Notes: generated from the sequence alone by a model not told the origin. Shown: positions 25,489-35,738, counted from the first letter of the stretch. The stretch: 45,073 bases of DNA from Lachnospiraceae bacterium (GCA_009774465.1 VSNT01000014.1:1-45073); one strand, 5' to 3'. A program made the numbers and translations.

Positions 25489-25529
25489 TTCTTTGACAAA
25501 ACATCTTTTGACGGATGGGGAGGTCCTGG

Positions 25530-28500
25530 TCATTCAGTAAAGCGTTTCTTTTTCTTCTGCAATAAGATAATCACAATAACTATTATAAGTACAATCATTA
25601 CCAGCCACACAAAGCAGCAGATACCTAAGAATGTAGGACAGATCCGGCAAAGGCTGCATTTATGCTCCGTTCTTTCCGTCTGCACATAGGCAATCGCATA
25701 ACTTGAAAACATATCCGTATTGATGGTAATGGTGTCTGGATTATCGTCCATATCTTTCATAATGGTATGTACTCCATCATGCGCCCTTATGATTACATAT
25801 TCCCTGTCTTTTTCCTGCAGATTTTCAGGAATCCCAATAACTATTTCTATCGGTTCCCTTGTTGTGGTAATGGCATTCCAGTCTCCCTCTCCGATTTTAA
25901 TAAACATGGAAATGTCAACATACGTGCCAAGTGTCAGCCCCGGCACTTCTTTCTGATATTCCTTGACGCCGCTTTCCACCACTTTCTTATCCTGCTCCGG
26001 CACCTGGCCGGAAATATCCTTAACGTCAATGCGAATTTCTATGGTTTCGCCATTATTTACAATTTCAAGCTGCTCCGGTGTTAAAACTGCGTTTTCCACT
26101 GCGAGAGTATCTGCCACGCCTGCCGCACATTCCTGCTCCTCACAGACTACCGTCACAATAACTGCACCGTTCCCCAGTTTTAAGACAGTGCTTGTGTCAG
26201 TCATTCCTTCCACATTTCCCGTTGCAACAGGCACAGGTTCGCCGGATATCACAATCTTTCCGTTGTCTACGAATGTGTAAACAATCTGCTCTTTGTCTCC
26301 TGCAGGCTGCTGTTCTTTCTCTGTTCCGGAGGGTTTCCCTGTGGGCTGCGGTGCTTTGGTGCTTTCCGGCTCTTTTCTATCCTCCGGCCGACTGTCCGAT
26401 ATGTCTGCCGGCTGCGTCTGTTTCGGCGGATTCGTCTGCGCTGTCGTCTGTAATGTATTTACCGGTGATGCGGCTGTTGCAGGTGACGGTGAGGCAGCCA
26501 ACATACCGGCTTCATTGATACTTCCCGATGCATTGCCATCACTATTGCCATTGTTACCATTCGAGCCGCTTCCACCGTTATTTTCTCCGTCACTGCTTTC
26601 CTTGTTTTCTTCGTCGGCAGGAGGTGTGCCATCCGCGTTATTGATAGTCCCACGCAGGATAAGCGTTGCATTTTTAAGCTCATAATATCCGCTGTCTGCG
26701 CCTTCTAACAGGAAGCCTGTTACGTTTACCGGGATGTTCTTTTTCGGTCCCGCCTCGGTAAAGCGCGTCGTCAACGTTCCGCCAAGCGTCACGTTATCTC
26801 CTTCAACGATTCCCGAAAGAACCGCCTTCCCATCCTCCTTTAAGTCTGCGCTTAGCGTCCCGTCATAGTTTTTATCTTTCACTGCGAGGGTTCCCGGCAG
26901 TATGTTCAGCGTTTTTCTTGTCACCACAAAGGAAGCGGTCTTCTCACCGATATAATTGTCTCCCGTGTAAGTCATCTTTACCCTGTATTCGCCGGGAATG
27001 ATGTATCCGCTGGCAGACTTCGGAAGGCTCTCTGCCGCTACCCATGTTGCGCCGCTGTCGGCACTATAAAGCCAGGTACAGGTTGGGTTCGCGTCTGTCA
27101 CGGTAATGTTTCCCTGCGGTCTGGGCGCTGTCTGCGTCCCGTATGTCCAGCCGGATATGGAAAGTGTCATCTGGTTGTCTGCCAGAGGAGTCTTATCAAC
27201 AAATTTAATCCTGGCGCTGACAGTGTTTTGCCCTGTCGCCCACGAAGGCAGCTCCACAGTTCCACTTACCGTTTTTTCACCCAGCGTCCCGCCAAAGTCC
27301 GCTCCTATGGAATTCGTGTTCCATGTGACCGCCCTGTTTTCCTTCCTCGTTGTATAGCCTGCTCCCGCGTAGCTCACTGTAATCTGTGCAGGAAGCCATG
27401 CGCTCACTTCCTGCGACGTATAGCCGCCGTCCTTCTGTCTTATCATAAGCGTATCCGGAGGCTGTACCGATACAGTCACAGAACTTACCGTCAGGGTAAC
27501 CGCACAGGTCTTTCCCCCTGCGGAAACAGTATAATGGTATGCCGCGCCTTTCTGTGCAAAATCATCTGTGGTGGTAAAAGACGCCTCCTGTACGCTTCCC
27601 TTTGTCCGGTTGTCATAGACTGCCTGTACGCTGCATTGGTCTTTCAGGTATGCAGTAAGCATTTCCATGCTCCCATTTGCAGCGTCATCCGCATAAATCG
27701 ACAGACTGCCCGGCTGTGTCGTGATCCCGGTAATGGCACGCTTCCTGAACTCCACGGAGATCTGCACATTTGATGCGTCATCCGGTATCTCAAAACGATA
27801 CTCCCACTCTCCTTTTCCACTCTTTTCATCCCATTTTGCTTCGGAACCGGGCGTGCCGTCTCCGGGTATGATCTCCTGGTCTCCCACTTTGATGACAGGG
27901 GTGTATTCTTCCCCATAGGTTCCTGTAAAGGTCACTGTGCTGCCCTCTGCATCGGGCGTGGCCGGTCTGGAAGCGGTATTATCATTCTGCCCGGCTCCTT
28001 CACCCGTGACAATTGGTTCTTCTATTGTCACATAAGTCCGTACTTCCGTCTTTACTGACTCCGATACAAATTCATCTTCCGTCGCCTTCTTCCTTACATA
28101 CAGGTCATACTCCTGATTTGGATCAAGTCCCGTAAACTGCCCTGTCTTATTTCTATTATCCGTATTGTCCCAGTCAGGCTCCTGCCCCTCCGGAATGCTC
28201 CCTCTGGGCACAAGAATATACTCCTCTCCGCTGACCGGATTGGCAACCCTCGCCGTGGTATCGGTCACGTCCACCTGTTTTTGCGAAGGTGCTGCCGGCC
28301 GGCCCGGAATGTTGATCGCTACGCTGTCGCTGGCAGGCGTTGTCTCACCGTCCTGTGTCTTTTCGGGATATCGGACATAGATCGTGGTTCCCGGATTTAC
28401 AGACAGACACCCCTCCCCATCAGGCTCTATCCGGCTTCCCGACGGATTGGAAGGATTCGTATAAACCTCCACTTCTCCGATTCGGTCGGGTATTTTTATG

Positions 28501-31500
28501 GTTTCCTTCTCATGGTCTATTATCATATCCCCCAGTGTCATTTCAGGCGCCTTCTGCATGGTACTAAAGCTGACTGCCTTTACTTCGGACAGATTGCCTG
28601 CTGCATCCTCCAGCGCCACATAGACCGTGTATGTTTTTCCGGGCATAAGCCCTGTCAGGGTAAAGGTATCCTGTTCACCGCCCGTGATATCTTTGACACT
28701 GCCGGCTTGTGCGCCTTTCTCCACAACTGTCTGCGCATCCGGTGTAGTGCCATCCCCGACAATCCAGTACGCCTTTCCGCCTTCTGACGGGGTAAAAGTA
28801 ATACCTGCTCCTTCCTGTGTGCGGTTGACTGTTGTGGGATTGCCGATAAAAACAGGCGCCTTTGTATCACACTTTACCGTAATTGTCTGCCATCCGCTCT
28901 CATTACCCGCGTTATCTACTGCTTTCACATAATAGGTATGCGCCCCGTCTGTATCTACAGATATGGTAAATGCTTTCTCATACACGGGAGAAGTGCCCGG
29001 CAGTCCCCCTACAGTCTGCTCCACGCCATTTTCTCCGTCTTTCCATTTAATTTCGGCAATGCCGCCGGAAAGTATATCGGCATTACTGTCGTCCTTATCA
29101 TCCGTCACGGTCACATTGACGGAAACTGTCGTGTTATACCACCCGTTTTCGCCGGGCTTAGGCGTATCAGGCAGAGTAATTTCGACCACGGGCGCATAAT
29201 CCTCTGCGATGACCTTGCCGCTCTCCGTGGTAATCGAGACTTCCGTAAGATTGCCTACTTTGTCTTTTGCTGTCAGTTTAATGGTTCCGCTGAATTCCTC
29301 GTTCAGAGAAACCTCATAAAAACCTCCACGCGGCCGAATTGACTGCGTCTGCTGTGCGCCGCTGTCAGAAACTGCCGTGTAAACCACTTCCCCTACTCCG
29401 GAACCAATATCTGTTATACTGCTCTCCGGTATACGTATTATCATACTTTTTCTGCCAATAATCCAGTCCCAGACATTTTTCGTGCCATTTATCACGGACA
29501 TATTGGCAAGATCTATGACGGGCGGTGTTTTATCCAGCTTATAGGTAAACGTGGTCTGATAAACGTCCCCATTTTGGTCTTTAATGTAGATGGTCTTTGT
29601 ACCTCCGTCTGTCCCCGTTTCCTCTGAAATCGTAACAGTGCCGCTTCCTGTAGTCGATGGCGTCTCCCCTGCTTCGCAGCCGCTCTTAGGTGTGAGGGTA
29701 ATCTCTGTACCATACCAGTCGTCTGTAGGTGCAGGACTGACCGTAACATAATCCGTAAGGCTTTTGCCGGAAGGAAGCGGGCTGTATTGAATGGTAAAAG
29801 TCTGACTTGCATTCCCTGTATAATTGCCTTTTCCATTTATTATGACTTTGGCTGTTCCCGTGCTTGTATTGTCTGTGTAGTTTACCGTATAATCTGTGCC
29901 CTGCGTCAATGTGCTTCTGCCGTCTTTCACCGTCACGCCAGGTGTAACGGCAGTCCCTGTATAGTAGTGCGGCCCGGCGGCTATGGTAATCATATCTGCT
30001 GTCAACCGTTTAGGTTCAATTGTAAAAGTAACAGTCTTTGTTTCTTTATAGTTGCCCTTTCCTGTCAGTGTCATCGTATAAGTCCCTGCATCCGTCCCCT
30101 GATTGCCGCTTATGGTGTAATCTCCCGTCATCAGCGTCAGTGTCTTTGCCCCCACCGTGATGGTGACACTGCTTACTCCCTTCGTCTGTGGGGAACCGTT
30201 GTAGGTCAGAGTCGTGCTGTCTAAGACGACCTCTGCATCCCTTATACTGCGGGCATCAATTTTCACCTGTGCAGATCCCGTCACGGGCATGTAATTCGGC
30301 TTTGTAACCTGATAATACACGATATGAGTACCAACAGTCTCATAGGGCAGGCTCGCAAATCCATAAGTTCCTGCATCGGTTCCGTATCTTACCGTCGCAC
30401 CTGCAGGAGCATTCACAGTAATTTCATGAGAATTGCCGTCATATGTGCCTGTATAGCCGCTTGCCGTCACACCCGTCATGGCCGCCTCCGTAATCTGGAA
30501 CGTGACCGCCGCACCCTCACCTTCAATGAACAGCTTTGCCGTGGCTGTGCCGGCATTAATGTTATCGGTATAGCTGATTCTCGTATCGTCCGGTCTGTCC
30601 GCACCTGTTCCTCCCCAGTTGTCGCTGTAGATAACGGTAACAGGTTTGATCCCACTTCCGGTATAGGTCAAATCCGCATTTTTCTTTACAGAAAGGGTTG
30701 CTGTGGCTAAGTGGCCGCACCCGTATGCGCAGGATTCCGTAATGACTGCGCCCTCTGCGGCATAGGTATAGCTGTGATTGTCAGGATTGATGGGCAGCGT
30801 CACATCCTCCAGCGTCGTAGGCACTGATTGCTTATCATCCGCGAACAAATCCCCGCACGTACCGCACTTCCAGTGTGCCAGATTTCCTTCTTCCACACAT
30901 GTGGGTTCTTTCGCACCTATCGCACTATCATTTTTATGGTTTTTCACGATATTTCCTATATATACTGACCAGCCGGGTGCATTGCAATAGGCTTCATAAT
31001 ATTCACAACTCGGAATCAGAATCCTACAGTCGCTTTTAAAACAGCCCACGCCCAGTTTCGGAATCGTGTCTGTCCCCTGCATGATAATACTTTTAAAATT
31101 CGGACAGGCATTATCTCCTATGCTGCCCACAGTTGCCGGAATTGTCACACCCCCGGAATAAGCCGGCGTCCAATACGACTCCGCAAATGCATTGTTGCCT
31201 ATATGAGTAATTCCACTCTCTATTGTAAGAGACTGTACGGTAGAACCATTATAAGTGTTTCTGTCGGACCAGGGCGCATCCGCTGCTGTAGCGTAATCAG
31301 CCATAGGCCCGTTTCCCTTTATTGTCAATTTTGCCGCAAACCGATTATGTTCCCATGTCACCGCCTCTTCATATCCCACGCCGCCGCAATTACCTGAGCC
31401 TCCTCCGATAGCATAAGCCTCCTGTCCGCCCGCAATCATCTCCGCAAGCTCCGCCCACGCCATCAGCTTCGCAACTGCCTCTTCTGGTATCTGCGCCTGC

Positions 31501-32591
31501 TGCTCTTTTGTCAGCTCCTCATAGGCCTCCAGAATAGCAAAAGCTTCCTCCCCATATCTGGAAAGCTCCGCCATCCATATCTCATAGCCTTCTTCGTCCT
31601 CCGTCTCCGGCTCTTTTGCAAGAATTTGCTCCGCCCCCGGCAAAGCTGCGATCCGGGCAAGCAGCTCCTGTATTGCCATATCGTCACTGCTGCCCTGCAC
31701 CGTCACCCTGATTTCGGGCAGGCTGACGCCCTCCGCCAGTACATAATCATCCGGCAAAACCGGCGTAAAAGTATAGGTTCCCGGCGTCTCCCCATCATAT
31801 TCCGGGGCAGACTGCCATATCACACCGTTAATTGTAACCGTTTCTTCCTGCCCTTTTGCCTTTGTATTCGCCAATGTCTGTACAGGTATCATATTCTCCG
31901 CATAATATTCCTGCGTGGTGAATGTAAGAGTTTCAACATTTTCCCTGTCGGCTGCATCTCCGTCATCTGCCACATCTGTTTCAAGTGCTTCCTCTGATGC
32001 TTCGTTTGTCTCCGGCTGTGTATCCTGTTCGTTCTCTGTCTCTGCATCAGTCTTTACATCAGCCTCTGCATCAGTTTTTTCCTCTGATCCGCTTTCCTCA
32101 TCTTCGGTATCGGCTGCGTCCTTATTGTCTGTCAGAGTTACTTCGTCTGTTTTCTCTGATTCTCCGTCATCTGACTGCCAGGCATCCTGTTCACTGTTCA
32201 CCCCCCCGATTTCTGCTCCGCTTTCTTCTACCGCATTCTCTTTTTTGGTACCTCCCTGCTCTGTATCGGAAGGCATACTCCCATCTGTTTTATCCTCTGC
32301 ATTTTCTGATGACTGCTGCGTTACAACAACTGCCTCCAGTGTATCGGGAAGTGAAAGTTCCTCCAATCCTGTTCCCACCGGTACACTCTGCTCCCGGATT
32401 TCCTCCGGCAGCGCAGTAAATCCGGAAACATACCGCGCTTTGGACTGCTCCGATTCCTCCGCAGCAAAGATGGAAAGCGTCGCCAAAATATCAGGATAAG
32501 TGGTAAACAGCACACAAATGCTGAGTATCACCGCCAGTGTGCGTAGATGCCTCTTTTTTGCTGCATTCAACCATGTATATTTTTTATCCAT
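25530..32591 (-). CDS. Very large cell-surface protein with BspA-type LRR, MBG/Ig-like and FN3-like domains
   Basis: About 2,353 residues. A signal segment (TLAVILSICVLF) near residues 20-45 is followed by a Glu/Asp/Ser/Thr-rich disordered stretch to about 215. An Ig-like region, then NCGGVGYEEAVTW and SLTIESGITHIGNNAF mark a BspA-type leucine-rich block near 400-540, and a CGTCGDLF...CAYGCGH cysteine module follows. MBG-like repeats (YTGTYDGNSHEI, LTYNGSPQTKG, YYTGTAVTPGVTV) and several Ig/FN3-like domains make up the middle; a Pro/Thr/Gln-rich linker and the anchor helix WLVMIVLIIVIVIILL with KKKKRF end it. There is no LPXTG motif, so it is held by a membrane helix. The start at 32591 has GGAGG 8 bases upstream. 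Function is probably adhesion; partner unknown. Confidence 0.85.
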   Translation of the reverse strand: MDKKYTWLNAAKKRHLRTLAVILSICVLFTTYPDILATLSIFAAEESEQSKARYVSGFTALPEEIREQSVPVGTGLEELSLPDTLEAVVVTQQSSENAEDKTDGSMPSDTEQGGTKKENAVEESGAEIGGVNSEQDAWQSDDGESEKTDEVTLTDNKDAADTEDEESGSEEKTDAEADVKTDAETENEQDTQPETNEASEEALETDVADDGDAADRENVETLTFTTQEYYAENMIPVQTLANTKAKGQEETVTINGVIWQSAPEYDGETPGTYTFTPVLPDDYVLAEGVSLPEIRVTVQGSSDDMAIQELLARIAALPGAEQILAKEPETEDEEGYEIWMAELSRYGEEAFAILEAYEELTKEQQAQIPEEAVAKLMAWAELAEMIAGGQEAYAIGGGSGNCGGVGYEEAVTWEHNRFAAKLTIKGNGPMADYATAADAPWSDRNTYNGSTVQSLTIESGITHIGNNAFAESYWTPAYSGGVTIPATVGSIGDNACPNFKSIIMQGTDTIPKLGVGCFKSDCRILIPSCEYYEAYCNAPGWSVYIGNIVKNHKNDSAIGAKEPTCVEEGNLAHWKCGTCGDLFADDKQSVPTTLEDVTLPINPDNHSYTYAAEGAVITESCAYGCGHLATATLSVKKNADLTYTGSGIKPVTVIYSDNWGGTGADRPDDTRISYTDNINAGTATAKLFIEGEGAAVTFQITEAAMTGVTASGYTGTYDGNSHEITVNAPAGATVRYGTDAGTYGFASLPYETVGTHIVYYQVTKPNYMPVTGSAQVKIDARSIRDAEVVLDSTTLTYNGSPQTKGVSSVTITVGAKTLTLMTGDYTISGNQGTDAGTYTMTLTGKGNYKETKTVTFTIEPKRLTADMITIAAGPHYYTGTAVTPGVTVKDGRSTLTQGTDYTVNYTDNTSTGTAKVIINGKGNYTGNASQTFTIQYSPLPSGKSLTDYVTVSPAPTDDWYGTEITLTPKSGCEAGETPSTTGSGTVTISEETGTDGGTKTIYIKDQNGDVYQTTFTYKLDKTPPVIDLANMSVINGTKNVWDWIIGRKSMIIRIPESSITDIGSGVGEVVYTAVSDSGAQQTQSIRPRGGFYEVSLNEEFSGTIKLTAKDKVGNLTEVSITTESGKVIAEDYAPVVEITLPDTPKPGENGWYNTTVSVNVTVTDDKDDSNADILSGGIAEIKWKDGENGVEQTVGGLPGTSPVYEKAFTISVDTDGAHTYYVKAVDNAGNESGWQTITVKCDTKAPVFIGNPTTVNRTQEGAGITFTPSEGGKAYWIVGDGTTPDAQTVVEKGAQAGSVKDITGGEQDTFTLTGLMPGKTYTVYVALEDAAGNLSEVKAVSFSTMQKAPEMTLGDMIIDHEKETIKIPDRIGEVEVYTNPSNPSGSRIEPDGEGCLSVNPGTTIYVRYPEKTQDGETTPASDSVAINIPGRPAAPSQKQVDVTDTTARVANPVSGEEYILVPRGSIPEGQEPDWDNTDNRNKTGQFTGLDPNQEYDLYVRKKATEDEFVSESVKTEVRTYVTIEEPIVTGEGAGQNDNTASRPATPDAEGSTVTFTGTYGEEYTPVIKVGDQEIIPGDGTPGSEAKWDEKSGKGEWEYRFEIPDDASNVQISVEFRKRAITGITTQPGSLSIYADDAANGSMEMLTAYLKDQCSVQAVYDNRTKGSVQEASFTTTDDFAQKGAAYHYTVSAGGKTCAVTLTVSSVTVSVQPPDTLMIRQKDGGYTSQEVSAWLPAQITVSYAGAGYTTRKENRAVTWNTNSIGADFGGTLGEKTVSGTVELPSWATGQNTVSARIKFVDKTPLADNQMTLSISGWTYGTQTAPRPQGNITVTDANPTCTWLYSADSGATWVAAESLPKSASGYIIPGEYRVKMTYTGDNYIGEKTASFVVTRKTLNILPGTLAVKDKNYDGTLSADLKEDGKAVLSGIVEGDNVTLGGTLTTRFTEAGPKKNIPVNVTGFLLEGADSGYYELKNATLILRGTINNADGTPPADEENKESSDGENNGGSGSNGNNGNSDGNASGSINEAGMLAASPSPATAASPVNTLQTTAQTNPPKQTQPADISDSRPEDRKEPESTKAPQPTGKPSGTEKEQQPAGDKEQIVYTFVDNGKIVISGEPVPVATGNVEGMTDTSTVLKLGNGAVIVTVVCEEQECAAGVADTLAVENAVLTPEQLEIVNNGETIEIRIDVKDISGQVPEQDKKVVESGVKEYQKEVPGLTLGTYVDISMFIKIGEGDWNAITTTREPIEIVIGIPENLQEKDREYVIIRAHDGVHTIMKDMDDNPDTITINTDMFSSYAIAYVQTERTEHKCSLCRICPTFLGICCFVWLVMIVLIIVIVIILLQKKKKRFTE

Positions 32592-32680
32592 AACCATAAC
32601 CTCCAATAAACCGCCTGTCTGTCTCTACAGTCGTTACATATTTGTTAATAAGTCTAATTTTATGTACGCCATTATAACAA

Positions 32681-32705
32681 AAAAACCACTTAAAAAAGTG
32701 GTTTT
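32681..32705 (-). terminator. Bidirectional terminator upstream of the surface-protein gene
   Basis: AAAAACCACTT and AAGTGGTTTT pair around four A residues with T or A runs on both sides. A TATAAT (32671-32676, minus strand) directly follows it and may be the -10 of the surface-protein promoter, but no good -35 was found. Confidence 0.65.
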
Positions 32706-32730
32706 GGTTAAATTGGTCGGTTTTTAGGGA

Positions 32731-32821
32731 AATTTGGTGGTTAATTGCAAACTGACTTTCCCGTTTTGTAATCGAGTTTCACATTTTGAAAGCAATCTTC
32801 AAATTTTGTAGGTTAATTGCA
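32731..32821. repeat. Imperfect direct repeat of about 20 bases
   Basis: AATTTGGTGGTTAATTGCA (32731-32749) and AATTTTGTAGGTTAATTGCA (32802-32821) share GGTTAATTGCA exactly and lie about 70 bases apart. The second copy overlaps the end of the nucleotidyltransferase remnant, suggesting that a rearrangement occurred here. Confidence 0.5.
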
Positions 32822-32951
32822 CAAGTAAATCTACATCACTTTTCTCATTTGCCGTCCCTTTTGCATAGGAGCCAAACAGATATAACCGCTTTACTCCATA
32901 AGAACATGCGATAGGAACAACTGCTCTTTTTATTTCATTAATATCCGGCAT
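32799..32951 (-). pseudogene. Truncated minimal nucleotidyltransferase (MNT) remnant
   Basis: A 50-residue reading frame with the start of a MNT-domain protein: YGVKRLYLFGSYAKG, then SDVDLLV, the GSx10DxD metal motif. The family usually runs to about 95-110 residues and often pairs with a HEPN toxin; here it stops at TYKI with no HEPN gene near. GAGGTG lies 7 bases before the ATG, so it may still be translated. The remnant is short but the motif is exact. Confidence 0.7.
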
Positions 32952-33037
32952 ACCAAATCACCTCTATTTATATTTTATTATATTATTTTACTTAATACAA
33001 TAAATCTTTTATAAACTATTTATGAATTCCTCAAGCG

Positions 33038-34954
33038 TCAATTCGAGACAGCCGCCTGCGCATCTGCAAGACAGACCTGTCCGTCTGCATTCTCCACCAC
33101 CTGATAAAGGCGTCCGTATTCGAACTCATCCCCTCCGGTCAAAGCATCAAACACATCTTTCCCTTCTCCTTTCAGCTGATCCACATATAAGAATCCTGCA
33201 TGTGCTTCCTTTATGGCATTTAGAATATCCTGCTCTGTAAGCGTTCCGGCATCCACGTTTCCATACATAACCGACACCGGAGCCGCCTCAAATCCTATGT
33301 AGGTATTTCTCACCCAGCTGACATCCGATGCATCCCGTAAATACAGCACACGCCCAATGCTTTCTTTCTCTCCGGCACCTGTCCTTACAAGAAAATCCCG
33401 GGCCCCGGCATCTACAAGTTCCTGACGCCTTGCCATCTCTTCCTGCGCAGCTTCCCTGTAACCGGCCAGCCCCTTATAAGCGCTTTCATAATCTGTGGTC
33501 AAAAGTATAAAGGCCATGCATACCGCCGCTCCCAGCGCCGGCCTTTTTCCCTGCATAACGCAAAAAGCAATCAAATATAAACTGCCAATAGTAAAGGGTG
33601 CCCCGTACCGCTCAATGGATGAAGCCATCCCAAAGGGCTGCAGATACTGGGTTTCCACCGCAAAAATTGTCAAATGGCTTAACAGATTAATGCTGTAAAA
33701 CACTGCTCCGGAAACAGCCAGAAAGCCGCCCACGTAACAGGTTTTCCTCTTGTCTGATATTTGAAATTTATAAAGGAGGAAAACAAATACCAAAAGAAGC
33801 AGATACAAACCCAGAGGACTTAGATCAATTGCTATTGTTTTCCATTTATGGAGAGGCCATTTTAAAAACGCTTCAAAAAAAGCGCGAACCATTTCTTCCT
33901 GATAGGCCGGAAGATTCATCTCTCCCGCCGCCATTTTCACCGCCGCACCAGTCAGCTTTGCCACTCTTCTGTTTAACAGGCAGAAGGAAAGCCATGAACC
34001 CAAAGAAATAACCGGCATCAATGTAACCACAAAAAGAGCACGCCGATCCGCTCTTCTATTCTCAGCCTCTTCCACCTTTATTCCCCTGCTGCGGCCTTCT
34101 TCCCGATGCATCAGTAAATGATATCCATAATCAAATAATAGGCCAAATGCTGCCCAGATAAACCCTGTATTTTTGCAGAGAACCAGCACCATCAGAAACA
34201 GCGCCTGCCGCCCATAATAAAACCACCTGCTATGGTCTTTTCTGTCTACAACAGAAGTAAGAAATGCACCATACACTACCGCCATAGTAAGATCCGCACA
34301 GCACCCATTACACCAGAAAGTCTCTGCAACTGCCGGAAAAAGCCATAAACCGGCCGCCCCTGCCGCCATCTGAAAAATATTTCGTTTTTTGATTATTTTC
34401 AGCACAGGGAAAAGAAAAGCCAGATTCATAAAATAATAACCGGCAAACATCAGCCCTTCTTTAAACTCAACTGGTGAAAAATGCAGAAACCACCACTTCA
34501 GCATTTGTGTTCCGGGGGGATAATCTCCAAACTCCGCCGCCACATTTGTGTATTTGCCCGCAAACCCGTCCAGATAAAATAAAGCTTTTACATCTGTCGC
34601 CCAGAAATTATAATCATCCCACCAGCTCACGACTTTTCCACTGACGCATATGGTTACAGCTATAATCATAAAAAAAGCGGTCAGCGTGCCGGGGCGCAGC
34701 AGTTCCTCCTTTACAAATTCAAGGATTTCTCTGCGCGTTTCTTTCTGCTGCCTGAAAAAGAACACTGCTGCCAATGCAATCCCTGCGCAGCAAATAATAT
34801 CGGAAACAGATAGCGCCCTGAAAAATGAAAGCACATACAGCATAAAAATAAGCAGAGAACAGCCTACAGGAATTGCTTCCACAAGCTCTACCCTGCATTT
34901 CCATGCCAAAACAAGTAATAATATTAAAAAAGCCGCTATTTGTACAATAAACAT
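33038..34954 (-). CDS. Polytopic membrane protein, GT-C-like glycosyltransferase
   Basis: A 638-residue protein with around a dozen hydrophobic segments. After the third or fourth segment comes VVSWWDDYNFWA, whose acidic pair lies in the first large outer loop, as the catalytic acids do in GT-C enzymes that use polyprenyl-phosphate sugars; FGDYPPGTQMLKWW follows. The last 150 residues form a soluble domain with VLYLRDASDVSW and a C-terminal LYQVVENADGQV. Sequence motifs are short, so membership is an inference; an O-antigen ligase-like or other envelope enzyme is possible. The GT2-GtrA protein at 24-25 kb could supply its donor. The start at 34954 has AAAGGA 9 bases upstream. Confidence 0.65.
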   Translation of the reverse strand: MFIVQIAAFLILLLVLAWKCRVELVEAIPVGCSLLIFMLYVLSFFRALSVSDIICCAGIALAAVFFFRQQKETRREILEFVKEELLRPGTLTAFFMIIAVTICVSGKVVSWWDDYNFWATDVKALFYLDGFAGKYTNVAAEFGDYPPGTQMLKWWFLHFSPVEFKEGLMFAGYYFMNLAFLFPVLKIIKKRNIFQMAAGAAGLWLFPAVAETFWCNGCCADLTMAVVYGAFLTSVVDRKDHSRWFYYGRQALFLMVLVLCKNTGFIWAAFGLLFDYGYHLLMHREEGRSRGIKVEEAENRRADRRALFVVTLMPVISLGSWLSFCLLNRRVAKLTGAAVKMAAGEMNLPAYQEEMVRAFFEAFLKWPLHKWKTIAIDLSPLGLYLLLLVFVFLLYKFQISDKRKTCYVGGFLAVSGAVFYSINLLSHLTIFAVETQYLQPFGMASSIERYGAPFTIGSLYLIAFCVMQGKRPALGAAVCMAFILLTTDYESAYKGLAGYREAAQEEMARRQELVDAGARDFLVRTGAGEKESIGRVLYLRDASDVSWVRNTYIGFEAAPVSVMYGNVDAGTLTEQDILNAIKEAHAGFLYVDQLKGEGKDVFDALTGGDEFEYGRLYQVVENADGQVCLADAQAAVSN

Positions 34955-34984
34955 TACCTGTTTTCCTTTCAACCGCCCGTGTGC

Positions 34985-35026
34985 ATAAACAACGGGCAGC
35001 ACGCTCCGCGAACTGCCCTTATGTTA
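34985..35026. repeat. Dispersed palindromic repeat, copy 1
   Basis: ATAAACAACGGGCAGCACGC and the following CGCGAACTGCCCTTATG form a GGGCAG/CTGCCC hairpin. A clearly related copy occurs at 43894-43935. The last bases, ATGTTAA, are also the first bases of the hpf terminator stem. Confidence 0.7.
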
Positions 35027-35065
35027 AAAAGATGTGTGGCGTGATGTCACACATCTTTTTAACAT
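35021..35065 (-). terminator. Terminator of hpf
   Basis: A perfect 18-bp stem, ATGTTAAAAAGATGTGTG with its complement, around a 9-base loop that ends in CTTTTTAACAT. It lies 10 bases after the hpf stop. Confidence 0.9.
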
Positions 35066-35075
35066 GACCGGTATC

Positions 35076-35603
35076 TTAATATTCGGGTTCGATTAATCCG
35101 TATGTGTTTCCTTTACGTTTGTATACAACATTTACCTGATCGGTTTCCGCATTGCAGAATACATAGAAATTATGTCCCAAAAGTTCCATTTGAATACAGG
35201 CATCTTCCGGATACATTGGCTTAATATCAAACTTTTTACTGCGGATGATTTTAATTTCCTCTTCATCCATATATTCTTTTTCGATAAACTCTTTCTTGAA
35301 ATAATTGGATGACTGCTTCTGATCGATCAGCTTATTTTTGTATCTCTTCAACTGTCTTTCTATGATCTCCTCCACCAGATCAATGGAAACATACATATCA
35401 TTGCTCACCTGTTCAGAACGGATGATACTTCCCTTTACAGGAATGGTAACTTCAATTTTCTGTCTTTCCTTTTCAACACTAAGCGTTACATGAATTTCTG
35501 TTTCGGGAGTAAAATATTTTTCAAGCTTTCCGATTTTATCCTCGACTGCACTTTTTAATCCCGGTGTAACCTCAATATTCTTGCCTACAATTATAAAATT
35601 CAT
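35076..35603 (-). CDS. hpf: Ribosome hibernation promoting factor, long form
   Basis: A 175-residue protein with the ribosome-binding domain at residues 1-105 (MNFIIVGKNIEVTPG, ...YVSIDLVEEIIERQLKRYK) and the separate C-terminal dimerisation domain from about 120 (DIKPMYPEDACIQMELLGH, VVYKRKGNTYGLIEPEY). The long form joins two 70S ribosomes into inactive 100S dimers in stationary phase. The start at 35603 lies 8 bases after AAAGGA; two other ATGs just upstream are too close to that site. Confidence 0.95.
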   Translation of the reverse strand: MNFIIVGKNIEVTPGLKSAVEDKIGKLEKYFTPETEIHVTLSVEKERQKIEVTIPVKGSIIRSEQVSNDMYVSIDLVEEIIERQLKRYKNKLIDQKQSSNYFKKEFIEKEYMDEEEIKIIRSKKFDIKPMYPEDACIQMELLGHNFYVFCNAETDQVNVVYKRKGNTYGLIEPEY

Positions 35604-35637
35604 ATTCATCATCCTTTCCTTGGATTATTGTGTAAAC

Positions 35638-35667
35638 ATTATATCACAGCTTGTAGATGTTATGCAA
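35638..35667 (-). promoter_or_regulatory. Promoter of hpf
   Basis: TTGCAT (35662-35667) and TATAAT (35638-35643) on the minus strand, spacer 18 bases. The leader is about 30 bases. Confidence 0.65.
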
Positions 35668-35738
35668 TAATTCCGGTGTTTTGTTTTGTAATGACATGAG
35701 TTTTCCGACAATTTCATTTATTACTGTTTTACGACATT

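Noticed and set aside
25530..32606. Many long open frames on the plus strand opposite the surface protein
   Set aside because: They lie fully within the coding region of one long minus-strand protein, lack ribosome binding sites and have the odd composition of antisense frames.
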